64,000 nt of DNA from Kibdelosporangium aridum (GCF_900176515.1 NZ_FWXV01000001.1:186001-250000), one strand, 5' to 3'; numbered from the stretch's first letter, positions 1-8,858 are shown. Numbers and translations are program-made. The notes: generated from the sequence alone by a model not told the origin.

Positions 1-1
1 G

Positions 2-769
2 ATCACGCAGTCCGACCTCGACCTGGACACGCTGATTCCGGACTCGCTCAACATGAGCTACGACATATTCGACGTGATCGGCAGGGTCGTCGACGACGGC
101 GAGTTCCTGGAGACGCAGGCCGGCTTCGCGCGCAACGTCGTGTGCGGAATGGGCCGGGTCCAGGGGCACACCGTCGGCGTGGTGGCCAACAACCCGAGGT
201 TCCTCGCCGGCGCCTTGGACATCGACGCCTCCGAGAAGGCCTCGAGATTCGTGCGCTTCTGCGACGCCTTCAACATCCCGATCCTGACCTTCGTCGACGT
301 GCCTGGCTACCTGCCGGGTCTTGACCAGGAGCGGCGGGGGATCCTGCGGCGCGGCAGCAAGATGCTGTACGCCTACTCCGAGTCGACCGTGCCGAAGGTG
401 ACGGTCGTGCTGCGCAAGGCGTACGGCGGCGGGTACGCGGTGATGGGTTCCAAGCACCTCGGCGCGGACGTCAACTTCGCCTGGCCTACCGCTGAAGTCG
501 CGGTCATGGGCGCGGTCGGCGCGGTCCAGGTGCTGAACAAGCGCAAGCTGGCGGAATTGGGCGAGACCGAGCGTGCCGAAGCGACCGAGAAGCTGACCGC
601 CGAGTACGAGCAGAACTTCAGCAATCCCTATTTCGCGGCCGAACGCGGATACATCGACGCGGTGATCCAGCCTTCGCAGACGCGGCTGCTGGTGGCGAGC
701 GCGCTGGCGATGCTGCGCGACAAGCAAGAAAGCCTGCCCGCCAAGAAGCACGGCAACATCCCGCTGTGA
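2..769 (+). CDS. Acyl-CoA carboxylase, carboxyltransferase beta subunit (5'-truncated)
   Basis: This is the 3' end of a biotin-dependent acyl-CoA carboxylase beta subunit (AccD/PccB family). Such enzymes move carboxyl from carboxybiotin to acetyl- or propionyl-CoA and so make malonyl- or methylmalonyl-CoA. The reading frame is open from base 2, and about 255 residues are visible. Family landmarks are LDTLIPDS near the start, the V-D-V-P-G-Y-L-P-G loop and the glycine-rich [11 protein letters not shown] segment. The C-terminal residues resemble PccB proteins. The residue that in Streptomyces PccB/AccB is Asp422/Ile420 and sets acyl size is here Ala (437-439), so the substrate cannot be named with confidence. 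It could supply extender units for the neighbouring PKS, but it lies outside the inferred regulon. Only the 5' end is missing, through the window edge. Confidence 0.9.
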   Translation: MTQSDLDLDTLIPDSLNMSYDIFDVIGRVVDDGEFLETQAGFARNVVCGMGRVQGHTVGVVANNPRFLAGALDIDASEKASRFVRFCDAFNIPILTFVDVPGYLPGLDQERRGILRRGSKMLYAYSESTVPKVTVVLRKAYGGGYAVMGSKHLGADVNFAWPTAEVAVMGAVGAVQVLNKRKLAELGETERAEATEKLTAEYEQNFSNPYFAAERGYIDAVIQPSQTRLLVASALAMLRDKQESLPAKKHGNIPL

Positions 770-812
770 ACCGCCGGACGCGATCGAACAGACACGAAGA
801 GGAGAAAATCCG

Positions 813-3146
813 ATGCGACGGCGATTACGACTTTTGACAGTGCTGATCGTCCTCAGCCTGTTGTCGGTGCCCCCAGCGGCGGGCGCGGTCAGCACACAGG
901 CTGTAGATGGGCTGAAACTGCCGGTGCGGATAGTGGTCGACAAATGGGGCGTGCCGCACATCTACGCGAGCAACACCGCGGATCTGTTCTTCGCACAAGG
1001 CTTCAACGCCGCGCGCGACCGGATCTTCCAGATCGATCTGTGGCGCCGCAAGGGACTTGGCCAGCTGTCCGAAGTGTTCGGCGAGTCGTTCGTCGAGCAG
1101 GACCGGGCCGCAAGGCTGATGCTGTACCGCGGGGACATGACCCGGGAGTGGAACTCCTACGGGCCGGAGGGCAAACTAGCGGCGACCAGATTCGCCGAGG
1201 GCGTCAACTCCTATGTGGACTACCTGAGGGCCAACCCGGCGGCCATGCCTGAGGAGTTCAAGAAGTTCTCCTACCAGCCAGCCAAGTGGGCGCCGGAAGA
1301 CGTGGTACGCATCCGTGCGCACGGGCTGAGCCAGAACCTCACCAGCGAGGTGTCCAGGGCCAAGATCGCCTGCGTCGGCGGGATCGACGCCGACCGGTTC
1401 CGGGCCGACCTGCAGCCCGCGCACAAGCCCGCGGTCCCGGCCGGACTGGACCCCTGCTCGTTGCCCGCCGACGTGCTGGCGACCTTCAGCCTGGCCACGG
1501 GCGGTCTCGCCGGAGAGTCCGAGTCCCTGGCGGGCAAGCAAGAAGGCAGCAACGCCTGGGCTCTCGCCGCGAACAGGACCACCACCGGCAGGCCGATCCT
1601 GGCCAACGACCCGCACCGGGCACTGGCCGCGCCTTCCCTGCGGTACATGGCTCACCTGAACGCGCCAGGTGTGGACGTCATCGGCGCCGGTGAGCCGTTC
1701 GCGCCTGGAATCGCCATCGGGCACAACGAAGTGTCGGCGTTCGGGCTGACCATTTCGGCGATGGACCAGGAAGATCTCTACGTCTACGAACTCGACCCGG
1801 CGAACCCGGGCCGGTACAAGTACGGCACCGGCTGGGAGAACCTGACGACCGTGACCGAGCAGGTCCCGGTAGCGGGTGGTGGCACAAGGGCGGTGCAGCT
1901 GCAGTTCACGCGGCACGGCCCGGTGATCAAAGTGGACACTGCCGCCAACCGTGCCTACGCGGTCCGTGCGGGGTGGCTGCAGCCGGGCATGTCGCCGTAC
2001 TACGGCAGCCTGAAGCACATGCGGGCCAGGACTTTCGGCGAGTTCCGGCAGTCGGTGGACACATGGGGTGCGCCCGGGCTGAACCACATCTACGCGAACT
2101 CGGCGGGCGAGACCGGGTTGGCGGTTGGCGGCCTTGCCCCGGTGCGTAAGGGATACGACGGTCTTCTGCCGGTTCCTGGGGACGGCAGGTATGAGTGGGA
2201 CGGCTTCATTCCGCCCACGACGATGCCCCGCGTGCACAACCCTGCGAGCGGGCAGGTCGTCACGGCCAACGAGTACAACGGCACCGCACCCAGCGTCGGC
2301 TATGAGTGGAGCAATGCGGCCCGGTACGAACGCATTGTCGAAGTCCTTGGTGCGAAGCCGAAGAGTTCGATCGCCGAGTCGGCCGTGTTGCAGAACGACG
2401 TGCTTTCGATGCAGGCGCGGCGCCTTGTGCCGCTGCTGCAACCGTTGAGCAGCACCGACCCGGCGACCGCCGAGGCGTTGTCGCTGCTCAAGCCGTGGAA
2501 CGGAGTTCTGGGCGCGGACAGCGGCGCCGCGTTGCTCTTCGAGATCTGGTTCATGTGGCACCTCGGACCGAACTTCCTGTTCTCGGTGCTGCCGCCGAAC
2601 ACGGCAGCCACGATCTTCCTGCCTGACCAGACGGTTCTGGTGGACGCCATGCAGAATCCGGACAAGTACTTCGGCTCTGGTGGTGCCGCTCGTCGCGACG
2701 CGTTGCTGCTGAGCACGTTGAAGTCGGCGATCGACGACGCCAAGAAGCGGGCTGGTGCCGACTCGACGAAGTGGAAGTGGGGCGACCTGCTGAAGACGCC
2801 GTTCCCGCATCCGCTTGCCTCGAGGACTGATGCGGCGACCGCGGCCAGGTGGAACGCGGGGCCGGTACCCACTGGCGGTTCGTGGCACACGGTCAACTCC
2901 TCTGCCTACAACCCGGTGGACTACCAGCGTCTGTCCGGCCCGTCCTTCCGGATGGTGCTCGACGTCGGCAACTGGGACGCCTCCCAGGTGATCAACGCAC
3001 CCGGCCAGGCCGGTGACCCGAATTCCCCCGGCTACAAGGCGCTGACCGAACAGTGGCGCACCGGCAAGTACGTACCGCTGGTGTACAGCCGGGACGCGGT
3101 CGAGCGCAACGCCGTCCAGGAGTTCGTGCTGGTTCCCAAACGCTGA
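813..3146 (+). CDS. Secreted penicillin acylase family hydrolase (Ntn hydrolase)
   Basis: This 777-residue protein is of the usual length for penicillin amidase precursors (PF01804 type). These proteins cut themselves into alpha and beta chains and hydrolyse acyl-amide bonds, as in penicillin, aculeacin or acyl-homoserine-lactone acylases. An N-terminal signal peptide is visible: MRRRLRLL followed by a hydrophobic core and a probable cut after AGA near residue 25. The autocatalytic nucleophile is predicted as Ser246 in EGSNAWAL, followed by the usual A-N-D-P-H stretch. The start has a good Shine-Dalgarno (gaggag, 797-804 region). The 43-bp gap after the carboxylase gene suggests cotranscription. 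Codon 5 is a rare TTA (825-827), so translation may depend on the developmental tRNA-Leu(UUA). The true substrate is unknown. A link to the polyketide pathway (for example amide deprotection or self-resistance) is only a possibility. Confidence 0.9.
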   Translation: MRRRLRLLTVLIVLSLLSVPPAAGAVSTQAVDGLKLPVRIVVDKWGVPHIYASNTADLFFAQGFNAARDRIFQIDLWRRKGLGQLSEVFGESFVEQDRAARLMLYRGDMTREWNSYGPEGKLAATRFAEGVNSYVDYLRANPAAMPEEFKKFSYQPAKWAPEDVVRIRAHGLSQNLTSEVSRAKIACVGGIDADRFRADLQPAHKPAVPAGLDPCSLPADVLATFSLATGGLAGESESLAGKQEGSNAWALAANRTTTGRPILANDPHRALAAPSLRYMAHLNAPGVDVIGAGEPFAPGIAIGHNEVSAFGLTISAMDQEDLYVYELDPANPGRYKYGTGWENLTTVTEQVPVAGGGTRAVQLQFTRHGPVIKVDTAANRAYAVRAGWLQPGMSPYYGSLKHMRARTFGEFRQSVDTWGAPGLNHIYANSAGETGLAVGGLAPVRKGYDGLLPVPGDGRYEWDGFIPPTTMPRVHNPASGQVVTANEYNGTAPSVGYEWSNAARYERIVEVLGAKPKSSIAESAVLQNDVLSMQARRLVPLLQPLSSTDPATAEALSLLKPWNGVLGADSGAALLFEIWFMWHLGPNFLFSVLPPNTAATIFLPDQTVLVDAMQNPDKYFGSGGAARRDALLLSTLKSAIDDAKKRAGADSTKWKWGDLLKTPFPHPLASRTDAATAARWNAGPVPTGGSWHTVNSSAYNPVDYQRLSGPSFRMVLDVGNWDASQVINAPGQAGDPNSPGYKALTEQWRTGKYVPLVYSRDAVERNAVQEFVLVPKR

Positions 3147-3160
3147 CACATTTTTCCGAC

Positions 3161-3202
3161 CGGCGGTGCCCAGGTGAGGCTGGGCACCGCCGTCCCGTTT
3201 TT
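3161..3202 (+). terminator. Rho-independent terminator after the penicillin acylase gene
   Basis: A perfect 12-bp inverted repeat (3161-3172 with 3181-3192) has an 8-nt loop and is followed by a T-tract at 3198-3202. It lies 14 bp after the acylase stop and abuts the stop codon of the convergent DUF418 gene. The T-tract favours the plus-strand direction. Confidence 0.8.
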
Positions 3203-4386
3203 CAGGCGGCCGAGGGTAACCGCCGGGCTGACCGGGGCCGCCAAGTCGCGTACGTGACCGCACGCAGTAGCCATTCCACGGGGCCGTAACGGAACAGCCG
3301 CAGCCAGATGTAACTCAGGATGATCTGGGCGAAGAAGACCGCGAAGGTCATCAACAGCACCACGCCGGGGCTCATCTGCCCGATCACACCCGCGCCGAGA
3401 CCGGTGAAGATCAGGGCGCATACCAGCGACTGCAGCAGGTAGTTGGTCAATGCGAGCCGCCCACCCGCTGCGAGGAACTCAGTGAGCACCCACGCCCGTG
3501 GCGAGGAGAACACTCGCAACATCGTGGCCACGTACGCAGCTGTCAGTAGGGGTGCGGTGGCGTAGCCGACGGCTGTGGCCAGCGTGTTGTGCGTGCCGCC
3601 GAAGCTGGCGAAGACCAAGGAGCCCGACAGCCCGACGGGCAGCCCCACCCATTGCAGCATGCGCAGCACGCGCTCGTGGCGGCCGAGGTCGCCCAATGCC
3701 TTGATCTTGCCGACCGCCAGTCCGATGAGGAACGACGTGAAGGCAAGCGGCCCCTGCACGGCGAGCGTGCCCAGGATCCACGGCAAGGTACGGACATGCT
3801 CGGCGATCACCTCGCTGGGCGCGCCGCGCAACGCCTCGGTGGCGCGCTGCCCCTCCACCAGCGCGGCCGCTGGATCGGCCGTGACCGCACCGGACAGTCC
3901 GACCAGGACCACGATGGCCGTGGTGCCGACAGTCAGCACACCGGCCAGCACGATCGCGGTCCGCGGCCGGATGTTGCGAACGGCAAGCAGGATGAGCCCG
4001 AGGATGGCGTAGGTGGAGAGGATGTCACCGGGAAAGAGCAGGACCGCGTGTGCGACACCGAGCACGAACAGCGCGGCCAGCCGTCTGAGGAAGGCCGGTT
4101 TGAAGGGACGGCCGTTGCGCTGCGCGGAATCCAGCTGCAGCGTGAAGCTGTACCCGAAAAGAAACGAGAACAGCAGGTAGAACTTCATCGTGAAAAGCAG
4201 GTACACCGCCCACTCGACCGCGTTGTCGGTGAACGAGGAGAAATTTGGATCGGCGATACCGGTAAAGGCGTAGCCGGATGAGAACAGCGCCATGTTCACC
4301 GCGAGAATCCCGAGCAGTGCGAATCCTCGCAATGCGTCGATGTGGATCAGCCGATCCCCGGATCTCGCAGCGCCGCTGCTGGTCAT
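3202..4386 (-). CDS. DUF418 (YeiB-like) polytopic membrane protein
   Basis: This 394-residue integral membrane protein belongs to the DUF418/YeiB family. Evidence is the N-terminal motif RLIHIDALRGFALLGIL, roughly eight to ten hydrophobic segments, and the C-terminal region rich in Trp and aromatic residues (about 160 residues) that defines DUF418. The biochemical role of the family is not established; transport or envelope-related functions have been suggested. The start chosen is the ATG at 4386. It overlaps the stop of the upstream lipoprotein gene in a TGATG arrangement, typical of translational coupling. A GTG three codons earlier (4395) is possible. A TTA codon lies five codons from the end (3217-3219). 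The gene converges on the acylase gene and shares its terminator region. Confidence 0.85.
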   Translation of the reverse strand: MTSSGAARSGDRLIHIDALRGFALLGILAVNMALFSSGYAFTGIADPNFSSFTDNAVEWAVYLLFTMKFYLLFSFLFGYSFTLQLDSAQRNGRPFKPAFLRRLAALFVLGVAHAVLLFPGDILSTYAILGLILLAVRNIRPRTAIVLAGVLTVGTTAIVVLVGLSGAVTADPAAALVEGQRATEALRGAPSEVIAEHVRTLPWILGTLAVQGPLAFTSFLIGLAVGKIKALGDLGRHERVLRMLQWVGLPVGLSGSLVFASFGGTHNTLATAVGYATAPLLTAAYVATMLRVFSSPRAWVLTEFLAAGGRLALTNYLLQSLVCALIFTGLGAGVIGQMSPGVVLLMTFAVFFAQIILSYIWLRLFRYGPVEWLLRAVTYATWRPRSARRLPSAA

Positions 4387-4763
4387 CAAGTACACACCTC
4401 GCGGAGTTTGTCGATGTTCTTCACGGTGTCACGGACCCATCCGCCGAACGCCTCCACCGTGTCGGCCTTGCGCTGCTGAGCACGGGCGTACTGGTCGGCG
4501 AGGCCGCCGACGGCGCCGGCCACGTCACGGTCGGCCGCCGAATCGGCGAGGTTGCGCAGCTCCTTGGCGCGGCGCTCCAGCTCGCCCGACTGTTTCTCAC
4601 GGTTCTTGTAGTCCGGAACCATCGACGACAAGTTCAGTGCCTCGATACACACCTTGGCCTTGTCCTTGGCTTTGCCCGCCTCCTCGGAAAGTCGGCACCC
4701 GCCGGCGAAGACGAGCACTGGCACCAGCAGTAAAGACAATTTCTTAGCCGCTCGCGCGGTCAT
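4386..4763 (-). CDS. Small putative lipoprotein, unknown function
   Basis: This 125-residue protein carries a lipoprotein signal: positively charged start, hydrophobic core and lipobox FAGGC with lipidated Cys23. The mature part of about 100 residues is charged and predicted helical, with possible coiled-coil character around residues 55-110. Two further cysteines (39 and the penultimate residue) could form a disulfide on the outer face of the membrane. The family is not recognised. It overlaps the start of the DUF418 gene by one base (TGATG), so the two products are probably made together and may form a membrane complex. Codon 11 is a rare TTA (4731-4733). The 185-bp gap to the divergent ABC gene should hold both promoters, but no clear consensus is seen there. 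Confidence 0.75.
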   Translation of the reverse strand: MTARAAKKLSLLLVPVLVFAGGCRLSEEAGKAKDKAKVCIEALNLSSMVPDYKNREKQSGELERRAKELRNLADSAADRDVAGAVGGLADQYARAQQRKADTVEAFGGWVRDTVKNIDKLREVCT

Positions 4764-4948
4764 CGCGACCCCCGTGGATTGAAAACGCAGAATCCGCCAT
4801 TCCTACCTCACTGAGCGTATGGAAATCCTCGCCGACAGGCATCGGCACTCGGGCCGATTTCCGGCTCATCACATCGGAGGAGGCCCCGGCGGACGTTGGT
4901 ACCGATTGACGAGCGTGCGCGGGCGCGTGATGTGGTCAAATCTGTTTT

Positions 4949-5740
4949 GTGTCTGACGAACAGAGCCCGGCCGCCGGCGACGGTGCCGGCCCGCTGGTGA
5001 TCTCCGGCCTGCGCAAGGCCTTCGGTACGAAAGTCGCGGTGGACTCGGTCGACCTCACCGTGGGCCGTGGCTCGTTCTTCGGCCTGGTCGGCCCGAACGG
5101 CGCGGGCAAGACCACCACGCTGTCCATGGCCGTCGGCCTGTTGCGGCCCGACGCGGGATCGGTGCGGATCTTCGGCGTGGACGTGTGGCGTGAGCCCGCC
5201 AAGGCGAAGGCGCTGATCGGCGTGCTGCCCGACGGCCTGTCGGTTCCCGAACGGCTGACCGGCAGGGAACTCATTGTCTACAGCGGACTTATTCGGGGGA
5301 TGGACCGGAAGGTCGCCGAGAGCCGCGCGGACGAGCTGCTGTACGTGATGGGCCTGCACGAGGCCGAGCGGACGTTGATCATCGACTACTCCGCCGGGAT
5401 GCGTAAGAAGATCGGCCTGGCCAACGCCCTGCTGCACGCCCCGAAACTGCTGATCCTCGACGAACCGTTCGAGGCCGTCGACCCGGTGTCCGCGGCCACC
5501 ATCCGCACCATCCTCAACAGGTTCGTCGCCGCGGGCGGCGCGGTCGTGCTGTCCAGCCACGTGATGGCACTGGTGGAGCTGATGTGCGACCACGTCGGCG
5601 TGATGTCCGACGGCAAGATCGTCGCGGCCGGCCCCGTCGACCAGGTCAAGGGCGGCGAACAGGGGCTGGAACAGGCTTTTGTGGCGCTGGTGGGCGGCCG
5701 TAACGAGGGTGTCGAGGGGCTGGAATGGTTGGCGTCCTGA
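4949..5740 (+). CDS. ABC transporter ATP-binding protein
   Basis: This 263-residue nucleotide-binding subunit resembles those of two-component ABC-2 exporters. Walker A is GPNGAGKTT with Lys54. The signature is the variant YSAGMRKK, Walker B is LLILDEPF, and the D-loop and an H-loop (SSHVM) follow. The start is a GTG with a poor Shine-Dalgarno, so initiation may be weak. The coding end overlaps the permease gene by 16 bp, so both are translated together. Two-gene exporters of this type often carry drug or lipid substrates. Its position beside the PKS cluster makes a self-resistance or export role conceivable, but it lacks the repeat-type promoter seen at cluster genes. Confidence 0.9.
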   Translation: MSDEQSPAAGDGAGPLVISGLRKAFGTKVAVDSVDLTVGRGSFFGLVGPNGAGKTTTLSMAVGLLRPDAGSVRIFGVDVWREPAKAKALIGVLPDGLSVPERLTGRELIVYSGLIRGMDRKVAESRADELLYVMGLHEAERTLIIDYSAGMRKKIGLANALLHAPKLLILDEPFEAVDPVSAATIRTILNRFVAAGGAVVLSSHVMALVELMCDHVGVMSDGKIVAAGPVDQVKGGEQGLEQAFVALVGGRNEGVEGLEWLAS

Positions 5741-7278
5741 TCCGCATGCGGCTGAGCGTGGCGCGGCACTCGCTGCGCCGGGAGCAGTTGATCACCAGTG
5801 TGGGGAAGTTCCTGCTCGGTCTGCTCGCCGCCGGGCTGACGATCGGTCTCGCGGCTGGGGACTTCCGCACCGACGCGATCACCGCGGACATGGTCGCGTT
5901 GGCGTTCCTCGCGTGGTTCATCTGCTGGATCGTGGTGCCGATGCTGGCCGGTGGCGGGGATGAGACGCTGCGGCCGGAGCACTTCTCGCTGTTGCCGATC
6001 ACTTCGCGTCAGCTGGCGGTCGGGCTGCTGGGGATCGCGTTCATCGGTCCAGGTGCCGTGGTGACTCTGGTTGCCGGGATCGCGTTGGTGGTCCTGGCCA
6101 GTGGTCTGGGCACGACTGCGGTCGTCTTCGCGGTGCCCGCTCTCGTGCTGCAGACGGCGTTCTTCGTGTTGCTCGCGCGGGTTGTGATCGCTGCCCTCGG
6201 GGCCGCTCTGCGGTCACGGCGTGGGCGTGACATCGCGCTGTTGCTGGTCGCGTTCATTTGTGTGTGCGGATTCCTGCTGAGGTATCCCATCCAGTCGCTG
6301 GGTCCGTCGGTCATCCGGGGCGAGGCACCGGTGTTCTCCGCGGTGCTGCACGTCCTGCCGTCGGGCTGGGCGACGTCTGCGGTCGAGGCGGCGGGGCGCT
6401 CGGACTGGCTGATCGCCGTCGGTGCTTTGCTGGGGCTGGCGGCGTTGGTGGGCCTCCTGCTGCTGGCGTGGGCGCCGCTGATCGAGCGTCGGACCACGAC
6501 CCGGTCGGCCAGCGGGCGTTACCAGCGCACCAGGTCCGGTGTGCTGACCCGGTTGCTGCCGACGAGTCCGCTCGGTGCGGTGGCGTACAAGGAAATCCTG
6601 ACCTGGAGCCGGGATGCTCGGCGCCGGGCGGTCCTGGTCACCTCGTTGGCCGCCCTGCCGGGCGCGGTTGTGCCCGCGTTGAGCGGTATCGAGCAGCTGT
6701 TGCCGTTCGGTGGGATGTTCGTGCTGGCGTTGGCGTGCGCGGAGACGTCGAATCTGTACGGTTTGGACGGTAGCGGGATGTGGCACACGATCCTGGCACC
6801 GAACTCGACCCGCGCCGATGTCCGCGGCAGGCAGCTCGCGTGGACGCTGGTGGTCGCGCCCTTCTGCATCGCGCTCACGTTGGTACTGACGGCCATCAGC
6901 GGGCTGGCGTGGGCGTGGCCGTGGGTGCTGGCGCTGCTGCCCGCCCTGGTCGGTGGTTGCTCTGGTGCGGTGGTGCTGCTGTCAGTGATCGCGGCTTACC
7001 CAGTGCCCAAGAACTCCGACAGCAACCCGTTCACGTCCGGCACGAACCCGCACTACATGCAGCTGAGCATCATTCCGCTGCTGATCGCGATGGTCGGCCC
7101 GGCCCTGGCACTGCTGATCCAGGGCGCTGTCACCGGAAACATGGTGCTCAGCTGGCTCGCGGTTCCCGTGGGCGTGATCACCGGTGCGGTGATGGCCTGG
7201 CTTTGTGGCCGCATCGCATGCCAGAAACTCGAAGAGGGCGCAGTGGAGCTATTTGGCGTGGTCCGTCAAGGCGTGTAA
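5725..7278 (+). CDS. ABC-2 type transporter permease
   Basis: This 517-residue membrane protein has about twelve hydrophobic segments spread along its whole length. It is consistent with a large ABC-2 permease, possibly two fused six-helix halves. The ATG at 5725 follows a good Shine-Dalgarno (gagggg) embedded in the end of the ATPase gene, and the 16-bp overlap indicates coupling. It would form the membrane channel for the ATPase encoded just upstream. Substrate specificity cannot be read from sequence. Transcription ends at a UUCG-capped hairpin 27 bp downstream. Confidence 0.85.
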   Translation: MVGVLIRMRLSVARHSLRREQLITSVGKFLLGLLAAGLTIGLAAGDFRTDAITADMVALAFLAWFICWIVVPMLAGGGDETLRPEHFSLLPITSRQLAVGLLGIAFIGPGAVVTLVAGIALVVLASGLGTTAVVFAVPALVLQTAFFVLLARVVIAALGAALRSRRGRDIALLLVAFICVCGFLLRYPIQSLGPSVIRGEAPVFSAVLHVLPSGWATSAVEAAGRSDWLIAVGALLGLAALVGLLLLAWAPLIERRTTTRSASGRYQRTRSGVLTRLLPTSPLGAVAYKEILTWSRDARRRAVLVTSLAALPGAVVPALSGIEQLLPFGGMFVLALACAETSNLYGLDGSGMWHTILAPNSTRADVRGRQLAWTLVVAPFCIALTLVLTAISGLAWAWPWVLALLPALVGGCSGAVVLLSVIAAYPVPKNSDSNPFTSGTNPHYMQLSIIPLLIAMVGPALALLIQGAVTGNMVLSWLAVPVGVITGAVMAWLCGRIACQKLEEGAVELFGVVRQGV

Positions 7279-7304
7279 CCCCCCATACACAGCCACGGAT
7301 CACC

Positions 7305-7332
7305 TGAGCGGCGGACTTCGGTCCGCCGCTCA
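7305..7332 (+). terminator. Hairpin terminator after the ABC transporter operon
   Basis: A perfect 12-bp stem (7305-7316 with 7321-7332) is closed by a TTCG tetraloop, an exceptionally stable RNA loop. It sits 26 bp after the permease stop. No long T-tract follows, which is common for actinomycete terminators. Confidence 0.75.
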
Positions 7333-7368
7333 GCGTTATGTGGAGCCTGTTTGTGAGTGCGTACAGAG

Positions 7369-7425
7369 AAGGGCTCCTGGCTTCGAAGTGTGGCTTGATC
7401 GCCCACTTCGTTGCCAGGAGCCCTT
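7369..7425. terminator. Long bidirectional hairpin between convergent genes
   Basis: Thirteen perfect base pairs (7369-7381 with 7413-7425) are followed, after two mismatches, by seven more (7384-7390 with 7404-7410). A T-tract follows on the plus strand (7424-7427). It lies between the ABC permease and the convergent P450 gene. It probably insulates the left flank from the PKS cluster and may end transcription from both sides. Confidence 0.8.
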
Positions 7426-7481
7426 TTCCCGTCCCCAGCGAGATCTGTTAGCTGGTCACCGGTTCAGCCTCTGAACCCTGC

Positions 7482-8747
7482 TCAGGAAGCGCTGAGAGGC
7501 AGCGACCGCAACCCGCGGATCACCAGCGACCGGCGGATCTTGGGGTCGCCGCTCAACTTCAGCTTCGGCATCCGGGTCGCCAGTGCCCGGAACGCGATGT
7601 CGCCTTCAAGCCGCGCCAGCGGCGCGCCGATGCAGTAGTGGATGCCGCTGGAGAACGACAGGTGGTCCGGCACGTCCGTCCGGTGGATGTCGAAGCGCTC
7701 CGGCTCGCAGTACACCTCGGGATCCCGGTTCGCCGCACCGATCAACAGGACCACTTGACTGTTGGCCGGGATCTTCGTGCCGTGCAGTTCGACGTCCTCG
7801 TGCGGGACTCGTTGCGACTGCTGCACCGGCGACTCGTAGCGGAGGGTCTCTTCGACGACTTTCGGTGCCAGGTCGAGGTTGTCGCGCAGCTGCTCCCACT
7901 GTTCGGGGTGACGCAGCAAGGCGAGTGTTCCGTTGCCGATGAGGTTCGCGGTCGTCTCGGATCCCGCGATGGCCAGCAGGCCGAAGATGTTCAGCAGTTC
8001 GTCCGCGGTCAGCTTTTCCTCCGCCCTGGCTTGCACCAGTGCTGTGGTCAGGTCGTCGCGGGGGTCGGTCCGGCGCTGGTCGATCAGTTCGCCGAACATG
8101 ATTTCGAGCTCGTGCAGTGACACGCGCAGCTGCTTGGCGAACTTCACCGAACTGACGCCGTCAAGGGTCGCGCCGATCACCGCGCCGTGCTGGAGGAATT
8201 CGTCCCAGCGGTCGTCGCCGATGCCCAGGAGTTCGCCGACCACGGCCAGTGGCAGCCGGGTCGCGAACTGGTCCATCAGGTCGAAGGTGTCGTGGTGGTC
8301 CAGCTCGTCGAGGAGGTCGTCGCAGGCGCGCTGGATCGCGGGGCGGAAGCGCTCGATGGTGCGTGGCCCGAACGAAGGGGCGACGAGCCTGCGTAGCCTG
8401 CCGTGGTCCGGCGGGTCGAGTTCGAGGAACGACACGTCCAGCTTGGGGACGTCCTTGAGTTGCGCCGACGGCAGTTTTCCGTCGCTGGTACGGATTCCGA
8501 AGCGTTTGTCGCGCAGGATCGAGTTGATCAGCGGGTGGCTCGCGGTCACCCACGGGCCGAGCTTGCTGCGGTGCAGCGGTCCCATCGTGCGGACGCGTTC
8601 GTGCACGGGATACGGATTCTCCTGTCCGCGCAACAGATCCGCGAAGGGATCACCGAGTACCCCGCTGAGCCGGACCAGCGCCCGCGCGGCGAACAGAGTG
8701 GCGCCAAGCCGGATGTCTCCTGCTTTGCTCTTGGTCGCCGTCACCAT
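7482..8747 (-). CDS. Cytochrome P450 monooxygenase
   Basis: This 421-residue soluble bacterial P450 probably hydroxylates or epoxidises the polyketide after or during assembly. It shows the I-helix oxygen-activation motif AGSETT, the K-helix ExxR in EETLRY, and the haem loop FSSGIHYCIGAPLAR with axial Cys372. The length is typical for actinomycete CYP105/107-type tailoring enzymes. The ATG at 8747 follows a strong Shine-Dalgarno (ggaggggac). Redox partners are not encoded in the window. About 95 bp upstream is a TAGGGG direct-repeat element identical in its core to that of PKS2, so the gene appears to be coregulated with the PKS genes. That supports membership in the pathway. The position oxidised cannot be predicted. 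Confidence 0.93.
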   Translation of the reverse strand: MVTATKSKAGDIRLGATLFAARALVRLSGVLGDPFADLLRGQENPYPVHERVRTMGPLHRSKLGPWVTASHPLINSILRDKRFGIRTSDGKLPSAQLKDVPKLDVSFLELDPPDHGRLRRLVAPSFGPRTIERFRPAIQRACDDLLDELDHHDTFDLMDQFATRLPLAVVGELLGIGDDRWDEFLQHGAVIGATLDGVSSVKFAKQLRVSLHELEIMFGELIDQRRTDPRDDLTTALVQARAEEKLTADELLNIFGLLAIAGSETTANLIGNGTLALLRHPEQWEQLRDNLDLAPKVVEETLRYESPVQQSQRVPHEDVELHGTKIPANSQVVLLIGAANRDPEVYCEPERFDIHRTDVPDHLSFSSGIHYCIGAPLARLEGDIAFRALATRMPKLKLSGDPKIRRSLVIRGLRSLPLSAS

Positions 8748-8811
8748 GGAAACGTCCCCTCCCGGACAAGAAGCATCCGCCCGCGCACACGCGCAGGCCG
8801 CACATTGTCTG

Positions 8812-8858
8812 AGAATGCGCCCGAAAATGGCTTCGGAATAACCCCTATTTGTCCCCTA
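8812..8858 (-). promoter_or_regulatory. Activator-type promoter of the P450 gene (11-bp direct repeats)
   Basis: On the minus strand, TAGGGGA (8858-8852) and TAGGGGT (8847-8841) are exactly 11 bp apart. A -10-like hexamer CATTCT (8817-8812) begins 30 bp after the start of the second repeat. The same layout occurs before the acyltransferase gene, PKS2 and PKS4. Repeats on one helical face next to the -35 region are typical of SARP activator sites. The regulator itself is not in the window. Confidence 0.65.

Noticed and set aside
813..3146. Penicillin acylase as the deprotecting amide hydrolase of a macrolactam-type starter
   Set aside because: Known deprotecting enzymes in those pathways (VinJ) are cytoplasmic alpha/beta hydrolases. 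This protein is exported, is outside the inferred regulon and is separated by terminators, so the assignment is not supported.
1176..3263. Long open frame (about 695 codons) on the minus strand across the penicillin acylase gene
   Set aside because: It lies opposite a well-supported gene, is Arg/Gly/Val-rich low-complexity translation and has no recognisable domain. High GC content produces such mirror frames. The same applies to 22480-25959, 8897-10708, 33044-35608 and others opposite PKS genes.
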